64,000 nt of DNA from UBA7672 sp038326205. GTDB lineage: Bacteria; Pseudomonadota; Alphaproteobacteria; Caulobacterales; Hyphomonadaceae. The notes beneath the pieces were generated by a model, which ran no database searches, had not been told where the DNA came from, and saw only the letters and a program-made list of their open reading frames with translations. Positions 18,083 to 26,160 of the stretch are shown piece after piece. Location of the stretch: contig JBBQJV010000007.1 in NCBI GenBank assembly GCA_038326205.1, positions 1 to 64,000 of the forward strand. The letters are read 5' to 3'. The position numbers were made by a program, and so were the translations under genes. Numbering within the stretch: position 1 is the stretch's first letter; each line of letters opens with the position of its first letter.

Positions 18083-18754
18083 ATGACCGACGCCATCTCC
18101 TTCGTACCGACACCGGCTGCAACCAGCGCATCGACAGCTGCCAACTCGGCCGCATCGCTGGCCAGCAATTTCGACACCTTCCTCACCATCCTGACGGCGC
18201 AGATTCAGAACCAGGATCCGCTCGAACCGATGGACTCCAGCAAATTCACCGAACAGCTGGTGCAGTTCTCCGGTGTCGAACAACAGATCAAGTCGAACTC
18301 GCAGCTGGAAACGCTTGTGAAGGCGACCAACTCCAACGCTGGCGCTGCGCTCTCGGGCTATCTTGGCCAACAGGCGGAGATCGCATCGTCCGGCGCGCAA
18401 TTTACCGGCGAGCCGGTTCACTGGCGCTATGCGCTACCGTCGGATGCAGCCCAGGCGACGATCACGGTCACGGACGCCGCCGGCAAGGTGCTCTATTCCA
18501 AGACGGGCGAGACCTCGCGGGGATCGCACGACTTCGAATGGAATGGCGAACTCAACTCCGGCGGTACGGCGCCTGACGACCAGCCTTACTGGATCAACGT
18601 CGTCGCCGAAGACGCCAACGGGAAAACTGTCACGCCAATGCACTCGCTGGTGACGACCATCTCCGGCGTGGATCTCACCTATGGCGAGCCCGCGCTCACG
18701 ACGCCCGCAGGAATTTTCGCCTACTCCGACATCAAGCGGTTGATGCGCCAGTAG
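18083..18754 (+). CDS. flgD: flagellar hook assembly/capping protein FlgD
   Basis: 223-aa scaffold that caps the growing hook and adds FlgE subunits; removed when the hook is complete. The N-terminus holds the family motif FLTILTAQIQNQDPLEPMDSSKF, followed by FTEQLVQFSGVEQQ. The C-terminal FlgD Ig-like part includes DAAGKVLYSKTGE and the hook-cap end. AAGGA precedes the ATG. It follows fliK by 11 bp. Confidence 0.95.
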   Translation: MTDAISFVPTPAATSASTAANSAASLASNFDTFLTILTAQIQNQDPLEPMDSSKFTEQLVQFSGVEQQIKSNSQLETLVKATNSNAGAALSGYLGQQAEIASSGAQFTGEPVHWRYALPSDAAQATITVTDAAGKVLYSKTGETSRGSHDFEWNGELNSGGTAPDDQPYWINVVAEDANGKTVTPMHSLVTTISGVDLTYGEPALTTPAGIFAYSDIKRLMRQ

Positions 18755-18862
18755 CGCTCACCCCTCGACCGACTTCCGGCGCAGAAGCGCGCCGTCAGGC
18801 TGCAAAGCAGCCGCAAAACCCGCAACGAACACGGCCCATCGGGCCAACTGGGAGCTTCGACC

Positions 18863-20227
18863 ATGAGTATCAACTCAGCCATGCTTGCCGGCGCATCGGG
18901 CCTGCGCGCCAATGCCAGCACGCTGGCCTCGATCTCGGACAACATCGCCAACGTAAACACGGTCGGCTTCAAGCGCTTACGCAGCGACTTCATATCGCTG
19001 CTCAACTCCCCGAACGGCGCCACCACGTACAGCGCGGGCGGCGTGATGTCGCGCTCGACCGCGTTGATGAACGAACAGGGCTCCACGGTTGCCTCATCCG
19101 TGGCGACGCACATGGCGGTTTCAGGCGATGGCATGTTTGTTGTGCGCGGGCGCAGCGACGACGCCACCAGCAGCGACCCTTACTACTATACGCGTGCAGG
19201 CCAGTTCTCACCGGATTCCGATGGCTACCTTCAGAACACCGCAGGTTACTACCTGCTTGGCTGGCCGGTCGGACCAACCGGCGCGGTAAACTCTAGTCCG
19301 ACCGACCTCAACGCGTTGGAATCCGTGCGCGTCTCTGGCATTGCGGGAGGCGCAGAGGCGTCCTCGCGCCTGTCGCTGTCGGCGAACCTGCAGTCGTCGC
19401 AGGCGGTCTCGGCCGCAGCTGCGACCTATGACGCGACCGACACCGCCAACAACATGGCCTCGGGCGCCGTCACACCGGATTTCCAGATTCCGGTCCAGAT
19501 GTATGACAGTCAGGGCGGTCTCCATACTCTCACCCTCTCCTTCCTCAAGCAGGGACCGAACGCGTGGTACGCTGAAGTGCACCTGCCGGATGGTCAGGTC
19601 GCCGATGCCGCCCCGTTCGTGAATGGGCAGCTCGCTACCGGTACCGTCAACTTCACCCCGTTCGGCCAGATTGACGCTGCAACCTCGACCCTGCCGTCGA
19701 CCATCACGATCGGCGGCACAGGCGCTGGCGGCTCTGAGTGGGAACCGACGCTCGGCCTTGCGACACAGACGGTCGCACTCGACCTCGGCGGACCGGGCGC
19801 ACCGGGTGGCCTCACCAACTATGATTCACCGTCGGTTCTCGGGACCTCGCAGGTCGATGGCACGCCGTTCGGTTCGCTGGCGTCGGTTGACGTCGATGAC
19901 GAAGGCTTCGTCACCGCCATCTTCACCAACGGACTGTCGCGCCGCATCTATCAGATCCCGCTCGCGACCTTCGGCAACACCGACGGCCTGCTCTCGGAGC
20001 ATGGCGGTATATACCGCCTTGGCCCCGACGCCGGCGCGCTGACCATGCGCGGTGCGGGCGATGCGGGCGCTGGCCGCATCAAGTCGCGCGCACTTGAAGC
20101 TTCGACGGTCGACCTGGCAGAGGAGTTCACAAACCTTATCATGACGCAGCGCGCCTATTCTGCGAACTCGAAGATCATCACCACGGCGGACGAGATGCTT
20201 GATGAGCTGATCAGGTTGAAACGATAG
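18863..20227 (+). CDS. flgE: flagellar hook protein FlgE
   Basis: 454-aa hook subunit exported by the flagellar type III system. The N-terminal rod/hook motif (ASGLRANASTLASISDNIANVNTVGFKR) and the C-terminal D0 helix (EEFTNLIMTQRAYSANSKIITTADEMLDELIRLKR region, about 20116-20225) are both intact. GGGAG precedes the ATG. It lies 108 bp after flgD. No convincing separate sigma-54 promoter was found in that gap, so it is probably read from the fliK promoter. Confidence 0.93.
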   Translation: MSINSAMLAGASGLRANASTLASISDNIANVNTVGFKRLRSDFISLLNSPNGATTYSAGGVMSRSTALMNEQGSTVASSVATHMAVSGDGMFVVRGRSDDATSSDPYYYTRAGQFSPDSDGYLQNTAGYYLLGWPVGPTGAVNSSPTDLNALESVRVSGIAGGAEASSRLSLSANLQSSQAVSAAAATYDATDTANNMASGAVTPDFQIPVQMYDSQGGLHTLTLSFLKQGPNAWYAEVHLPDGQVADAAPFVNGQLATGTVNFTPFGQIDAATSTLPSTITIGGTGAGGSEWEPTLGLATQTVALDLGGPGAPGGLTNYDSPSVLGTSQVDGTPFGSLASVDVDDEGFVTAIFTNGLSRRIYQIPLATFGNTDGLLSEHGGIYRLGPDAGALTMRGAGDAGAGRIKSRALEASTVDLAEEFTNLIMTQRAYSANSKIITTADEMLDELIRLKR

Positions 20228-20457
20228 GACATGAGGCGGCTGCGTAACCGGTGGCTGGTGTGGCGGCGCGCGCGCGTTTCACCAGTACGGTCCATCGACT
20301 TAGTGCAGAGGCTGCCAGATTTTGCGGACAGCAATTTTCTTAACGGGCGTCGGAATTTTGCAGATTCTTTCTTGAAAACCGCACCGTCGCGCTGAGCGTG
20401 ACTTTAAGCGGGGATGCGTAGGGTCAGGGAAAGAATGAGCAGCATACGGAGTAAACC

Positions 20458-20727
20458 ATGCTGAGCCATACCGCCCACGGCGCGGCCGTCGTGGGACCTG
20501 ACGGACGCCCGATCACGCTCGCTGATCTTCCCACCGCGGGGATCAAGCGCTGGGTCACGCGGCGCAAGGCAGAAGTTGTCGCGGCTGTCCGCGGCGGCCT
20601 GCTGACGGCGGAAGACGCCTGCGAACGCTATGCTTTGACCCGCGAGGAGTTCTCTGGCTGGGAACGCCTCTACGAACGTCACGGTGTGAAGGGTCTGCGC
20701 ACGACCCGCCTGCAGAACTACCGCTAG
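20458..20727 (+). CDS. sciP: SciP, CtrA inhibitory protein (DUF1153)
   Basis: 89-aa DUF1153 helix-turn-helix protein. In Caulobacter, SciP (about 93 aa) represses CtrA-activated genes in G1. Family blocks seen are VGPDGRPITLADLP, the KRWVTRRKAEVVAAVRGGLL helix, ACERYALTREEF and the C-terminal GLRTTRLQNYR. CGGAG lies 6 nt before the ATG. It sits alone between flgE and the fliF operon, immediately upstream of two CtrA-box-like sequences, and ctrA itself is 13 kb away. This is the expected neighbourhood for a CtrA modulator. Confidence 0.9.
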   Translation: MLSHTAHGAAVVGPDGRPITLADLPTAGIKRWVTRRKAEVVAAVRGGLLTAEDACERYALTREEFSGWERLYERHGVKGLRTTRLQNYR

Positions 20728-20728
20728 C

Positions 20729-20755
20729 GCCCGCGCGGCGCCGCTCCCGGGCTTT
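20729..20755 (+). terminator. weak hairpin after sciP
   Basis: GCCCG at 20729-20733 pairs with CGGGC at 20748-20752 and is followed by TTT. The stem is short, so termination is only possible, not firm. Confidence 0.3.
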
Positions 20756-20778
20756 CAGGGGAGCTGCGGCGGGCAAAA

Positions 20779-20794
20779 TTAAGGTTTGAGTAAC
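20779..20794 (+). promoter_or_regulatory. candidate CtrA box 1 upstream of fliF
   Basis: TTAA-N7-GTAAC at 20779-20794 differs from the CtrA consensus TTAA-N7-TTAAC at one of nine fixed positions. It lies about 100 bp before fliF, the first gene of the basal-body operon that CtrA controls in Caulobacter. Confidence 0.6.
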
Positions 20795-20813
20795 CTCCGG
20801 ACGGTTGCGGGCC

Positions 20814-20829
20814 TTAATCACCCATTTAC
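20814..20829 (+). promoter_or_regulatory. candidate CtrA box 2 upstream of fliF
   Basis: TTAA-N7-TTTAC at 20814-20829 also has eight of nine consensus positions. It is in the same orientation as box 1, with the starts 35 bp apart. Confidence 0.5.
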
Positions 20830-20892
20830 CACGCACAGGGAAATTCCTGCCTAGTCGCAAATCGCGACGCAGGCAGAATTTTCCGGGCGGGC

Positions 20893-22662
20893 ATGGCTGA
20901 CGAGACCTCTGAAGAAGCTAAAGGGCTTGTAGCCCAGCTCGCCCGTTCCGGTCGCATGCGGATCGCCGCGGCGCTCGTTGTCGTCGCACTCGTGGGCGGC
21001 GGCCTTGGCGTGCTGATGCTTCAGGGCGGCGCGGCCAGCAAGAAACTCCTTTTCTCCGGCCTCGATCTCGAGGAAGCCGCCGCAATCAGCAACAAGCTGG
21101 ACACGGCAGGCATCAGCTATTCGCTTGAAGGCGGCGGCTCGGCCGTCTTTGTCGACGCCTCGAAAGTCGAAGATGCACGCATGATGCTCTCCGAACAGGG
21201 CCTGCCCACGCGCGGGTCTGTTGGCTGGGAGATCTTCGACAAGTCGGACGCCATGGGTGAAACGCAGTTCGTCCTGAACATCAAGAAACTCCGCGCCATG
21301 GAAGGCGAGTTGGAGCGTTCGATCGCGTCCTACGACCTTGTGCAATCGGCCAAAGTCCACCTCTCCATTCCCGAAAGGCCCTTGTTTCAGTCGAATGCCG
21401 AGCGGCCGAAGGCCGCCGTGGTGCTGAAACTGGCCGGCAACATGATGCCAAACGAGAAGGTCCGCGCGATCCGGAACCTCGTTGCCTCGCAAGTGCCGGG
21501 GCTGTCGGTGAACGCTGTCACCATCACCAGCACCGATGGCCGCCTGCTTGCAGCCGCGTCCGAAGACGGCTCGACCGGCCTGGGCGGCGGCGCGGGCACA
21601 GACGAGCGTCGCTCCGCAATTGAGGACGGCTATCGCAAGAAGGTTCTCGACGTCATCGAGAACATTGCAGGCCCTGGCGCCGCCAAGGTGACCGTCTCAA
21701 TCGAGGCCGACTTCAACAAGGTCACGCAGAGCTCCGAGACTTACAATCCGGACAGCCGGGTCGTGCGGTCGGAAACGACCGTGGAAGACAGCGAAAAGAA
21801 TCAGGACATGCAGCCGGGCGACCAGACCACGGTCGCCAACAATGTCCCCACCGGCGCCCAGCCGGTCGCAGCGCCCCAGCCGACAAGTCAGAAAGAAGCC
21901 AATCGCAACGAATCAACCATCAACTACGAGATCGACAAGACCGTCCGTACCGAAGTCATTGAAGGCGGCGCCGTCAAACGCCTTTCTGTGGCTGTTGCTC
22001 TCGATCAGGTTCGCATCCCCGGCAAGGACGGCGCCGCGCCGACCTGGCAGGACCGCACCCCGGAAGAAGTTGCGCGCGTTACCGCGCTGGTCAAATCCGC
22101 TGTGCTGTTCAATGCCGAGCGGGGCGACGTTGTCACCGTCGAAAGCACCGCTTTCGCCAGGCCCGATGCAGGCCTTGATGGCGGAGAAGCGCCCGGCGCG
22201 TTCGAGTTCGACAAATTCGATCTGGTTCGGATCGGCGAAATACTTGCTCTCGTTCTGACGGCGCTTGCGCTAGTGTTTTTCGTACTGCGGCCGCTGGTCG
22301 CGGGCCTGTTTTCGAAGCCGGTGGATGAAGACCTGCCCCCGGAGATTCGCAAGCTCAAGGGCGCCAAGCGCGCCAAAGCAATAGCGGTTCATCAAGCAGC
22401 GATGATTGCGGCCAGAGCACAGCAACAAAGGCTGGAAGACGAGTCCCCGGACAGTAGGGCGTTGCCCTCCAGCAAGGCTGTGGGATTCAATCTCGCCACG
22501 CCCGAACGTCTCGACGCTGGCATCGACGTGGCGCGCATCTCTGGTCAGGTGAAAGCCTCATCGATCAAGAAGATATCGGAAGTCGTCGCCAGCCACCCGG
22601 ATGAATCCATCGCAATCATCCGTTCGTGGATGGCGGAAGAAACTTCGGACCGCGCTGCATGA
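20893..22662 (+). CDS. fliF: flagellar MS-ring protein FliF
   Basis: 589-aa inner-membrane ring protein, first flagellar structure assembled and platform for FliG and the export gate. Two membrane helices are visible: MRIAAALVVVALVGGGLGVL near residues 17-38 and EILALVLTALALVFFVL near 450-470. Between them are the ring-building motifs (EGELERSIASYDLVQSAKVHLSIPERPLF region at about 21300-21390). The C-terminal FliG-binding tail (ASHPDESIAIIRSWM) is present. It is first in an operon; the stop overlaps the fliG start as ATGA. CtrA-box-like sites lie upstream. Confidence 0.96.
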   Translation: MADETSEEAKGLVAQLARSGRMRIAAALVVVALVGGGLGVLMLQGGAASKKLLFSGLDLEEAAAISNKLDTAGISYSLEGGGSAVFVDASKVEDARMMLSEQGLPTRGSVGWEIFDKSDAMGETQFVLNIKKLRAMEGELERSIASYDLVQSAKVHLSIPERPLFQSNAERPKAAVVLKLAGNMMPNEKVRAIRNLVASQVPGLSVNAVTITSTDGRLLAAASEDGSTGLGGGAGTDERRSAIEDGYRKKVLDVIENIAGPGAAKVTVSIEADFNKVTQSSETYNPDSRVVRSETTVEDSEKNQDMQPGDQTTVANNVPTGAQPVAAPQPTSQKEANRNESTINYEIDKTVRTEVIEGGAVKRLSVAVALDQVRIPGKDGAAPTWQDRTPEEVARVTALVKSAVLFNAERGDVVTVESTAFARPDAGLDGGEAPGAFEFDKFDLVRIGEILALVLTALALVFFVLRPLVAGLFSKPVDEDLPPEIRKLKGAKRAKAIAVHQAAMIAARAQQQRLEDESPDSRALPSSKAVGFNLATPERLDAGIDVARISGQVKASSIKKISEVVASHPDESIAIIRSWMAEETSDRAA

Positions 22663-23798
22663 GCAAGGCATCCGCCCTCCAGAAGCAGGCAGCTGAAGAT
22701 GCTGCGGATGCTGCCCAGCAAGCGCCCGCGCAACCCCAACCGCCGTCGCGCGCCGACATTCAGAACGACACCAATCGCCGCATCGTCGAGACGATCAGCG
22801 CCGTTGCGGGGCTGCACGGCTCGGAAAAAGCAGCGATCCTCCTGCTCGCCATGGGCGAGGAGGCAAAGCCGGTCTGGGACCGCCTCGACGATGATGAGCT
22901 GCGCGAAATCTCAGGCGCCATGTCCAATCTCGGGCCGGTGCGCGCCGAGACAGTCGAATACCTGATCAAGGACTTCGTGAACCGGCTCTCCGGCTCCGGC
23001 TCGGTAACAGGCTCTTACGAACAGACCCACAAATTGCTGTTGCAGTTCCTGCCGCGCGAGAAAGTCGACGGGCTGATGGAAGAACTGCGTGGTCCGGCCG
23101 GCAGGACCATGTGGGACAAGCTTTCCAACGTGAACGAGCAGGTTCTCGGCAACTATCTCAAAAACGAATATCCGCAAACGGTTGCGGTGATCCTTTCCAA
23201 GATCAAGACTGAGCATTCGGCGCGCGTTCTCACCGCCTTGCCTCCGGAATTTGCTCTCGAAGTTATCCAGCGCATGCTGCGCATGGAGCCGGTGCAGCGC
23301 GAAATTCTCGAAAAAATTGAGTCGACCCTTCGGACAGAGTTCATGACCAACCTCGCGCGCACGTCCAAGCGCGACAGTCACGAGCAGATGGCGTCGATCT
23401 TCAACAGTTTCGACCGCCAGACAGAGGGGCGCTTCATGTCCCTTCTGGAAGACAAGAACAAGGACGCAGCCGACAAGATCCGCTCGCTCATGTTCGTGTT
23501 CGAAGATCTTTCCAAACTCGATCCGGGCGGTATTCAGACGCTTCTGCGCAATGTCGACAAGACCAAGCTGACGCTGGCGCTGAAGGGCGCCAACGACGAG
23601 ATGCGCAACCTTTTCATGTCGAACATGTCTGAGCGCGCCGCGAAACTCATGCGCGAAGACATGTCCGCCATGGGGCCGGTCAAGCTCAAGGACGTGGAAG
23701 GCGCACAACAGGAAATGGTTGTTGTCGCCAAGGCGCTCGCCGACCGCGGCGAGATCATGCTCGCCGAGAGTGGCAGCCAGGACGAGCTGATCTACTGA
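22659..23798 (+). CDS. fliG: flagellar motor switch protein FliG
   Basis: About 379-aa C-ring protein that couples stator force to rotation. The start at 22659 overlaps the fliF stop (ATGA). An N-terminal extension of about 45 residues, Ala/Gln/Pro-rich, precedes the core (GSEKAAILLLAMGEE), making it longer than the usual roughly 335 aa. The middle domain (LKNEYPQTVAVILSKI) and the charged torque helix (KTKLTLALKGANDEMRNLF) are intact. Its stop overlaps the fliH start (TGATG). Confidence 0.95.
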   Translation: MSKASALQKQAAEDAADAAQQAPAQPQPPSRADIQNDTNRRIVETISAVAGLHGSEKAAILLLAMGEEAKPVWDRLDDDELREISGAMSNLGPVRAETVEYLIKDFVNRLSGSGSVTGSYEQTHKLLLQFLPREKVDGLMEELRGPAGRTMWDKLSNVNEQVLGNYLKNEYPQTVAVILSKIKTEHSARVLTALPPEFALEVIQRMLRMEPVQREILEKIESTLRTEFMTNLARTSKRDSHEQMASIFNSFDRQTEGRFMSLLEDKNKDAADKIRSLMFVFEDLSKLDPGGIQTLLRNVDKTKLTLALKGANDEMRNLFMSNMSERAAKLMREDMSAMGPVKLKDVEGAQQEMVVVAKALADRGEIMLAESGSQDELIY

Positions 23799-24415
23799 TG
23801 ACCCAGACATCCCCCTTTCAGTTTGTAACCGAATTCACGCCCTCGGGCGAGGTGCTGTCTGGCCCCGACAAGAGGTATTTCTCGCGCGAGGAAGTAGATC
23901 AGCTCGCCGCAAAGGCCGAGGTTCGCGCACGTCAGACCGTCGAAGCCAAAGGGTTTGCGGCCGTCGACCGCATCGTCGTGAACCTGGCGCCGGTTGCCGC
24001 ACAGCTATCCGCAGTCGCCGAACAGCTTCGCGCCGAAGCCGCCGAACTCGCCATGATCGCGGCGCGCAAGATCGCCGGCGTGGCGCTGGACAAGAACGGC
24101 GAAGAAACTGCAGCCCAGGCTATTTCCGAGATCATCCGGCGCCTCAAGCTTTCACCCACTGTTACCGTCAGCGTGGCGCCCGAGGCTCATGCCGAAATGG
24201 AACGCCGCCTCGAACAGCTACGCGCCAAAGGCATCGGCGGCGCAATCACGTTCGTTCCGGACGCCAGCGCCAAGCCCGGCGACTGGCGCGTTACATGGGC
24301 CGAAGGGTCCGCAGGTTTCACCCGAGAGGGCGTCGAAACCGCCATCGACGCCATCATCAACGCACGACTGCAAGACCCGGTCGCCCCGCAGCTCGACCTG
24401 TTTTCCGCCGCATAG
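23798..24415 (+). CDS. fliH: flagellar export ATPase regulator FliH (FlbE type)
   Basis: 205-aa protein in the place of Caulobacter flbE/fliH. It would bind the FliI ATPase and tether it to the C-ring through FliN. The middle is a long amphipathic helix (AVAEQLRAEAAELAMIAARKIAG), and the C-terminal domain (RLKLSPTVTVSVAPEAHAEM ... DWRVTWAEGSAGFTREG) matches the FliH/HrpE pattern. The start overlaps the fliG stop. fliN follows after 6 bp. Confidence 0.88.
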   Translation: MTQTSPFQFVTEFTPSGEVLSGPDKRYFSREEVDQLAAKAEVRARQTVEAKGFAAVDRIVVNLAPVAAQLSAVAEQLRAEAAELAMIAARKIAGVALDKNGEETAAQAISEIIRRLKLSPTVTVSVAPEAHAEMERRLEQLRAKGIGGAITFVPDASAKPGDWRVTWAEGSAGFTREGVETAIDAIINARLQDPVAPQLDLFSAA

Positions 24416-24421
24416 GACACC

Positions 24422-24775
24422 ATGAGCACCAACGATCTCAATCTTCCGGACCTCGCCAACAGCGGCGCCCCTGTGAAGTCCAATCAGACCAAGACACCGC
24501 CGAACGGCGATGATGATCGCGAGAAGATCGCTGCAGACCTGCGGCCGGTCTTCGACGTTCCAGTCTCGGTCCAGGCGGTCATCGGTCGAACGACCATGGA
24601 AGTCTCAAAGCTCCTGGAGCTCGGCGAAGGTTCGGTTCTCGAGCTCGACCGCCGCGTGGGTGAAGCCATCGATATTTACGTGAACTCCCGTCTCGTTGCC
24701 CGCGGTGAAGTTGTCATCGTCGACGACCGCCTTGGCGTGACCATGACGGAAATCATCAAGAACTCGGACGCCTAG
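24422..24775 (+). CDS. fliN: flagellar motor switch protein FliN
   Basis: 117-aa C-ring component of the SpoA fold. The core runs from VFDVPVSVQAVIGRTTMEV through LLELGEGSVLELDRRVGEAIDIYVN to GEVVIVDDRLGVTMTEI, a full match to the family. The first 35 residues are polar linker. It lies between fliH and flbD with short spacers (6 and 10 bp), so it is co-transcribed. Confidence 0.95.
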   Translation: MSTNDLNLPDLANSGAPVKSNQTKTPPNGDDDREKIAADLRPVFDVPVSVQAVIGRTTMEVSKLLELGEGSVLELDRRVGEAIDIYVNSRLVARGEVVIVDDRLGVTMTEIIKNSDA

Positions 24776-24785
24776 AGGAAACCCC

Positions 24786-26156
24786 ATGCGTGTTCTGATA
24801 ATCGGAAATCTCGCGGGCCAGCTCTCGGCCGCCACCAAAATCGCCTTCGACAAGGGCGCCAAGGTCCTGCACGCGAACGACGCCGAGATGGCGATGGAGT
24901 TGCTGCGCAGCGGTCGCGGCGCTGACATCGTCATGATCGACGTTCATGAAGACATCATGTCCCTGGTTACGGCCATGAAACGTGAACGCATCGTCGCCCC
25001 CGTCGTCGCCTGCGGCGTCGCCGCCTCCCCCTCCACCGCCGCCGCCGCCATCCGCGCCGGCGCCCGCGAGTTCATTTCTCTTCCGCCAGATCCCGAGCTG
25101 ATTGCGGCCGTGCTTGCTGCTGTGGCCGACGATGACCGTCCGCTGATCGCGCAAGACTCGGCGATGATGGAGATCAAGGCGCTTGCCGACCAGATCGCTC
25201 CGTCGGATGCGTCGGTTCTGATCACCGGCGAAAGCGGCGTCGGCAAGGAAGTGATGGCGCGCTATGTCCACCGGCGCTCCAAGCGCGCGGACAAGCCGTT
25301 CATCTCGGTCAACTGCGCGGCGATCCCGGAAAATCTGCTCGAGTCCGAACTGTTCGGTCACGAGAAGGGCGCGTTCACCGGCGCAGTAGCCCGCCGTATC
25401 GGCAAGTTCGAGGAAGCAGACGGCGGCACGCTCTTGCTGGACGAGATCTCGGAAATGGACATCCGCTTGCAGGCCAAGCTTCTGCGCGCCATTCAGGAAC
25501 GCGAGATTGACCGCGTCGGCGGGGCAAAGCCCGTGAAGGTCAATATCCGCATCATCGCGACGTCCAACCGCATCCTGCAAGAAGCGGTGATCCGTGGCGA
25601 GTTCAGGAAGGACTTGCTGTACCGCCTCAACGTCATGAATCTGCACATCCCGCCGCTGCGCGAGCGGCCGCGCGACCTGCAGGCGCTGGCCGACTACTTC
25701 GTCGAGAAATACGCCACTGCCAATGGCTTCACGCGCCGACTTTCGGATGAAGCCCGCGAGCGCATCCAGTGCGCCGCATGGCTGGGCAACGTGCGTGAAC
25801 TCGAAAATGCCATGCATCGCGCCGTAATCCTGGCGCACGGTACGGACATCTCGGTGGACGATCTGCGCACGCCCGATGGCCGTCCTGTGCAACCTAATGT
25901 GCTCGACGCAACTGCGGAACGCGCAGTCAACGCCGCCGAAGCTGCGATCAAGGGCGCAACGATGCGTGTCGGTCAGACCGTCGCCGCAGTCGAACAGGAT
26001 CTGATCCTCTCGACGCTGGACCATTGCCTCGGCAACCGGACGCATGCTGCCAACATTCTTGGCATCTCGATCCGCACGCTGCGCAACAAGTTGCGCGCCT
26101 ATCAGGATGCCGGCTTTGAAGTCGCCGCCCCGGGCGAAGTCCGGGCGGCAGGGTAA
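24786..26156 (+). CDS. flbD: sigma-54-dependent flagellar activator FlbD
   Basis: 456-aa NtrC-type regulator. The receiver-like domain (1-110) keeps D52 but lacks the acidic pair (G7-N8 instead) and the conserved Lys (L99 in FISLPP), so ordinary phosphorylation control is unlikely. Caulobacter FlbD is similarly unusual and is controlled by FliX. The AAA+ domain has GESGVGKE (148-155), the sigma-54 contact loop GAFTGA (195-200) and Walker B LLLDE (216-220). A Fis-type helix-turn-helix is at the C-terminus (HAANILGISIRTLRNKL). It is expected to activate the sigma-54 promoters of fliK and flgK seen upstream. fliX is not in the window. Confidence 0.94.
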   Translation: MRVLIIGNLAGQLSAATKIAFDKGAKVLHANDAEMAMELLRSGRGADIVMIDVHEDIMSLVTAMKRERIVAPVVACGVAASPSTAAAAIRAGAREFISLPPDPELIAAVLAAVADDDRPLIAQDSAMMEIKALADQIAPSDASVLITGESGVGKEVMARYVHRRSKRADKPFISVNCAAIPENLLESELFGHEKGAFTGAVARRIGKFEEADGGTLLLDEISEMDIRLQAKLLRAIQEREIDRVGGAKPVKVNIRIIATSNRILQEAVIRGEFRKDLLYRLNVMNLHIPPLRERPRDLQALADYFVEKYATANGFTRRLSDEARERIQCAAWLGNVRELENAMHRAVILAHGTDISVDDLRTPDGRPVQPNVLDATAERAVNAAEAAIKGATMRVGQTVAAVEQDLILSTLDHCLGNRTHAANILGISIRTLRNKLRAYQDAGFEVAAPGEVRAAG

Positions 26157-26160
26157 TTAG

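Noticed and set aside
18755..18862. Separate sigma-54 promoter for flgE
   Set aside because: Two GG-N10-GC spacings occur, but the surrounding bases match the -24/-12 consensus poorly.
24756..26045. 429-codon open frame antisense to flbD
   Set aside because: Poly-Gly and His/Arg-rich shadow of the Ala/Pro codons of flbD.
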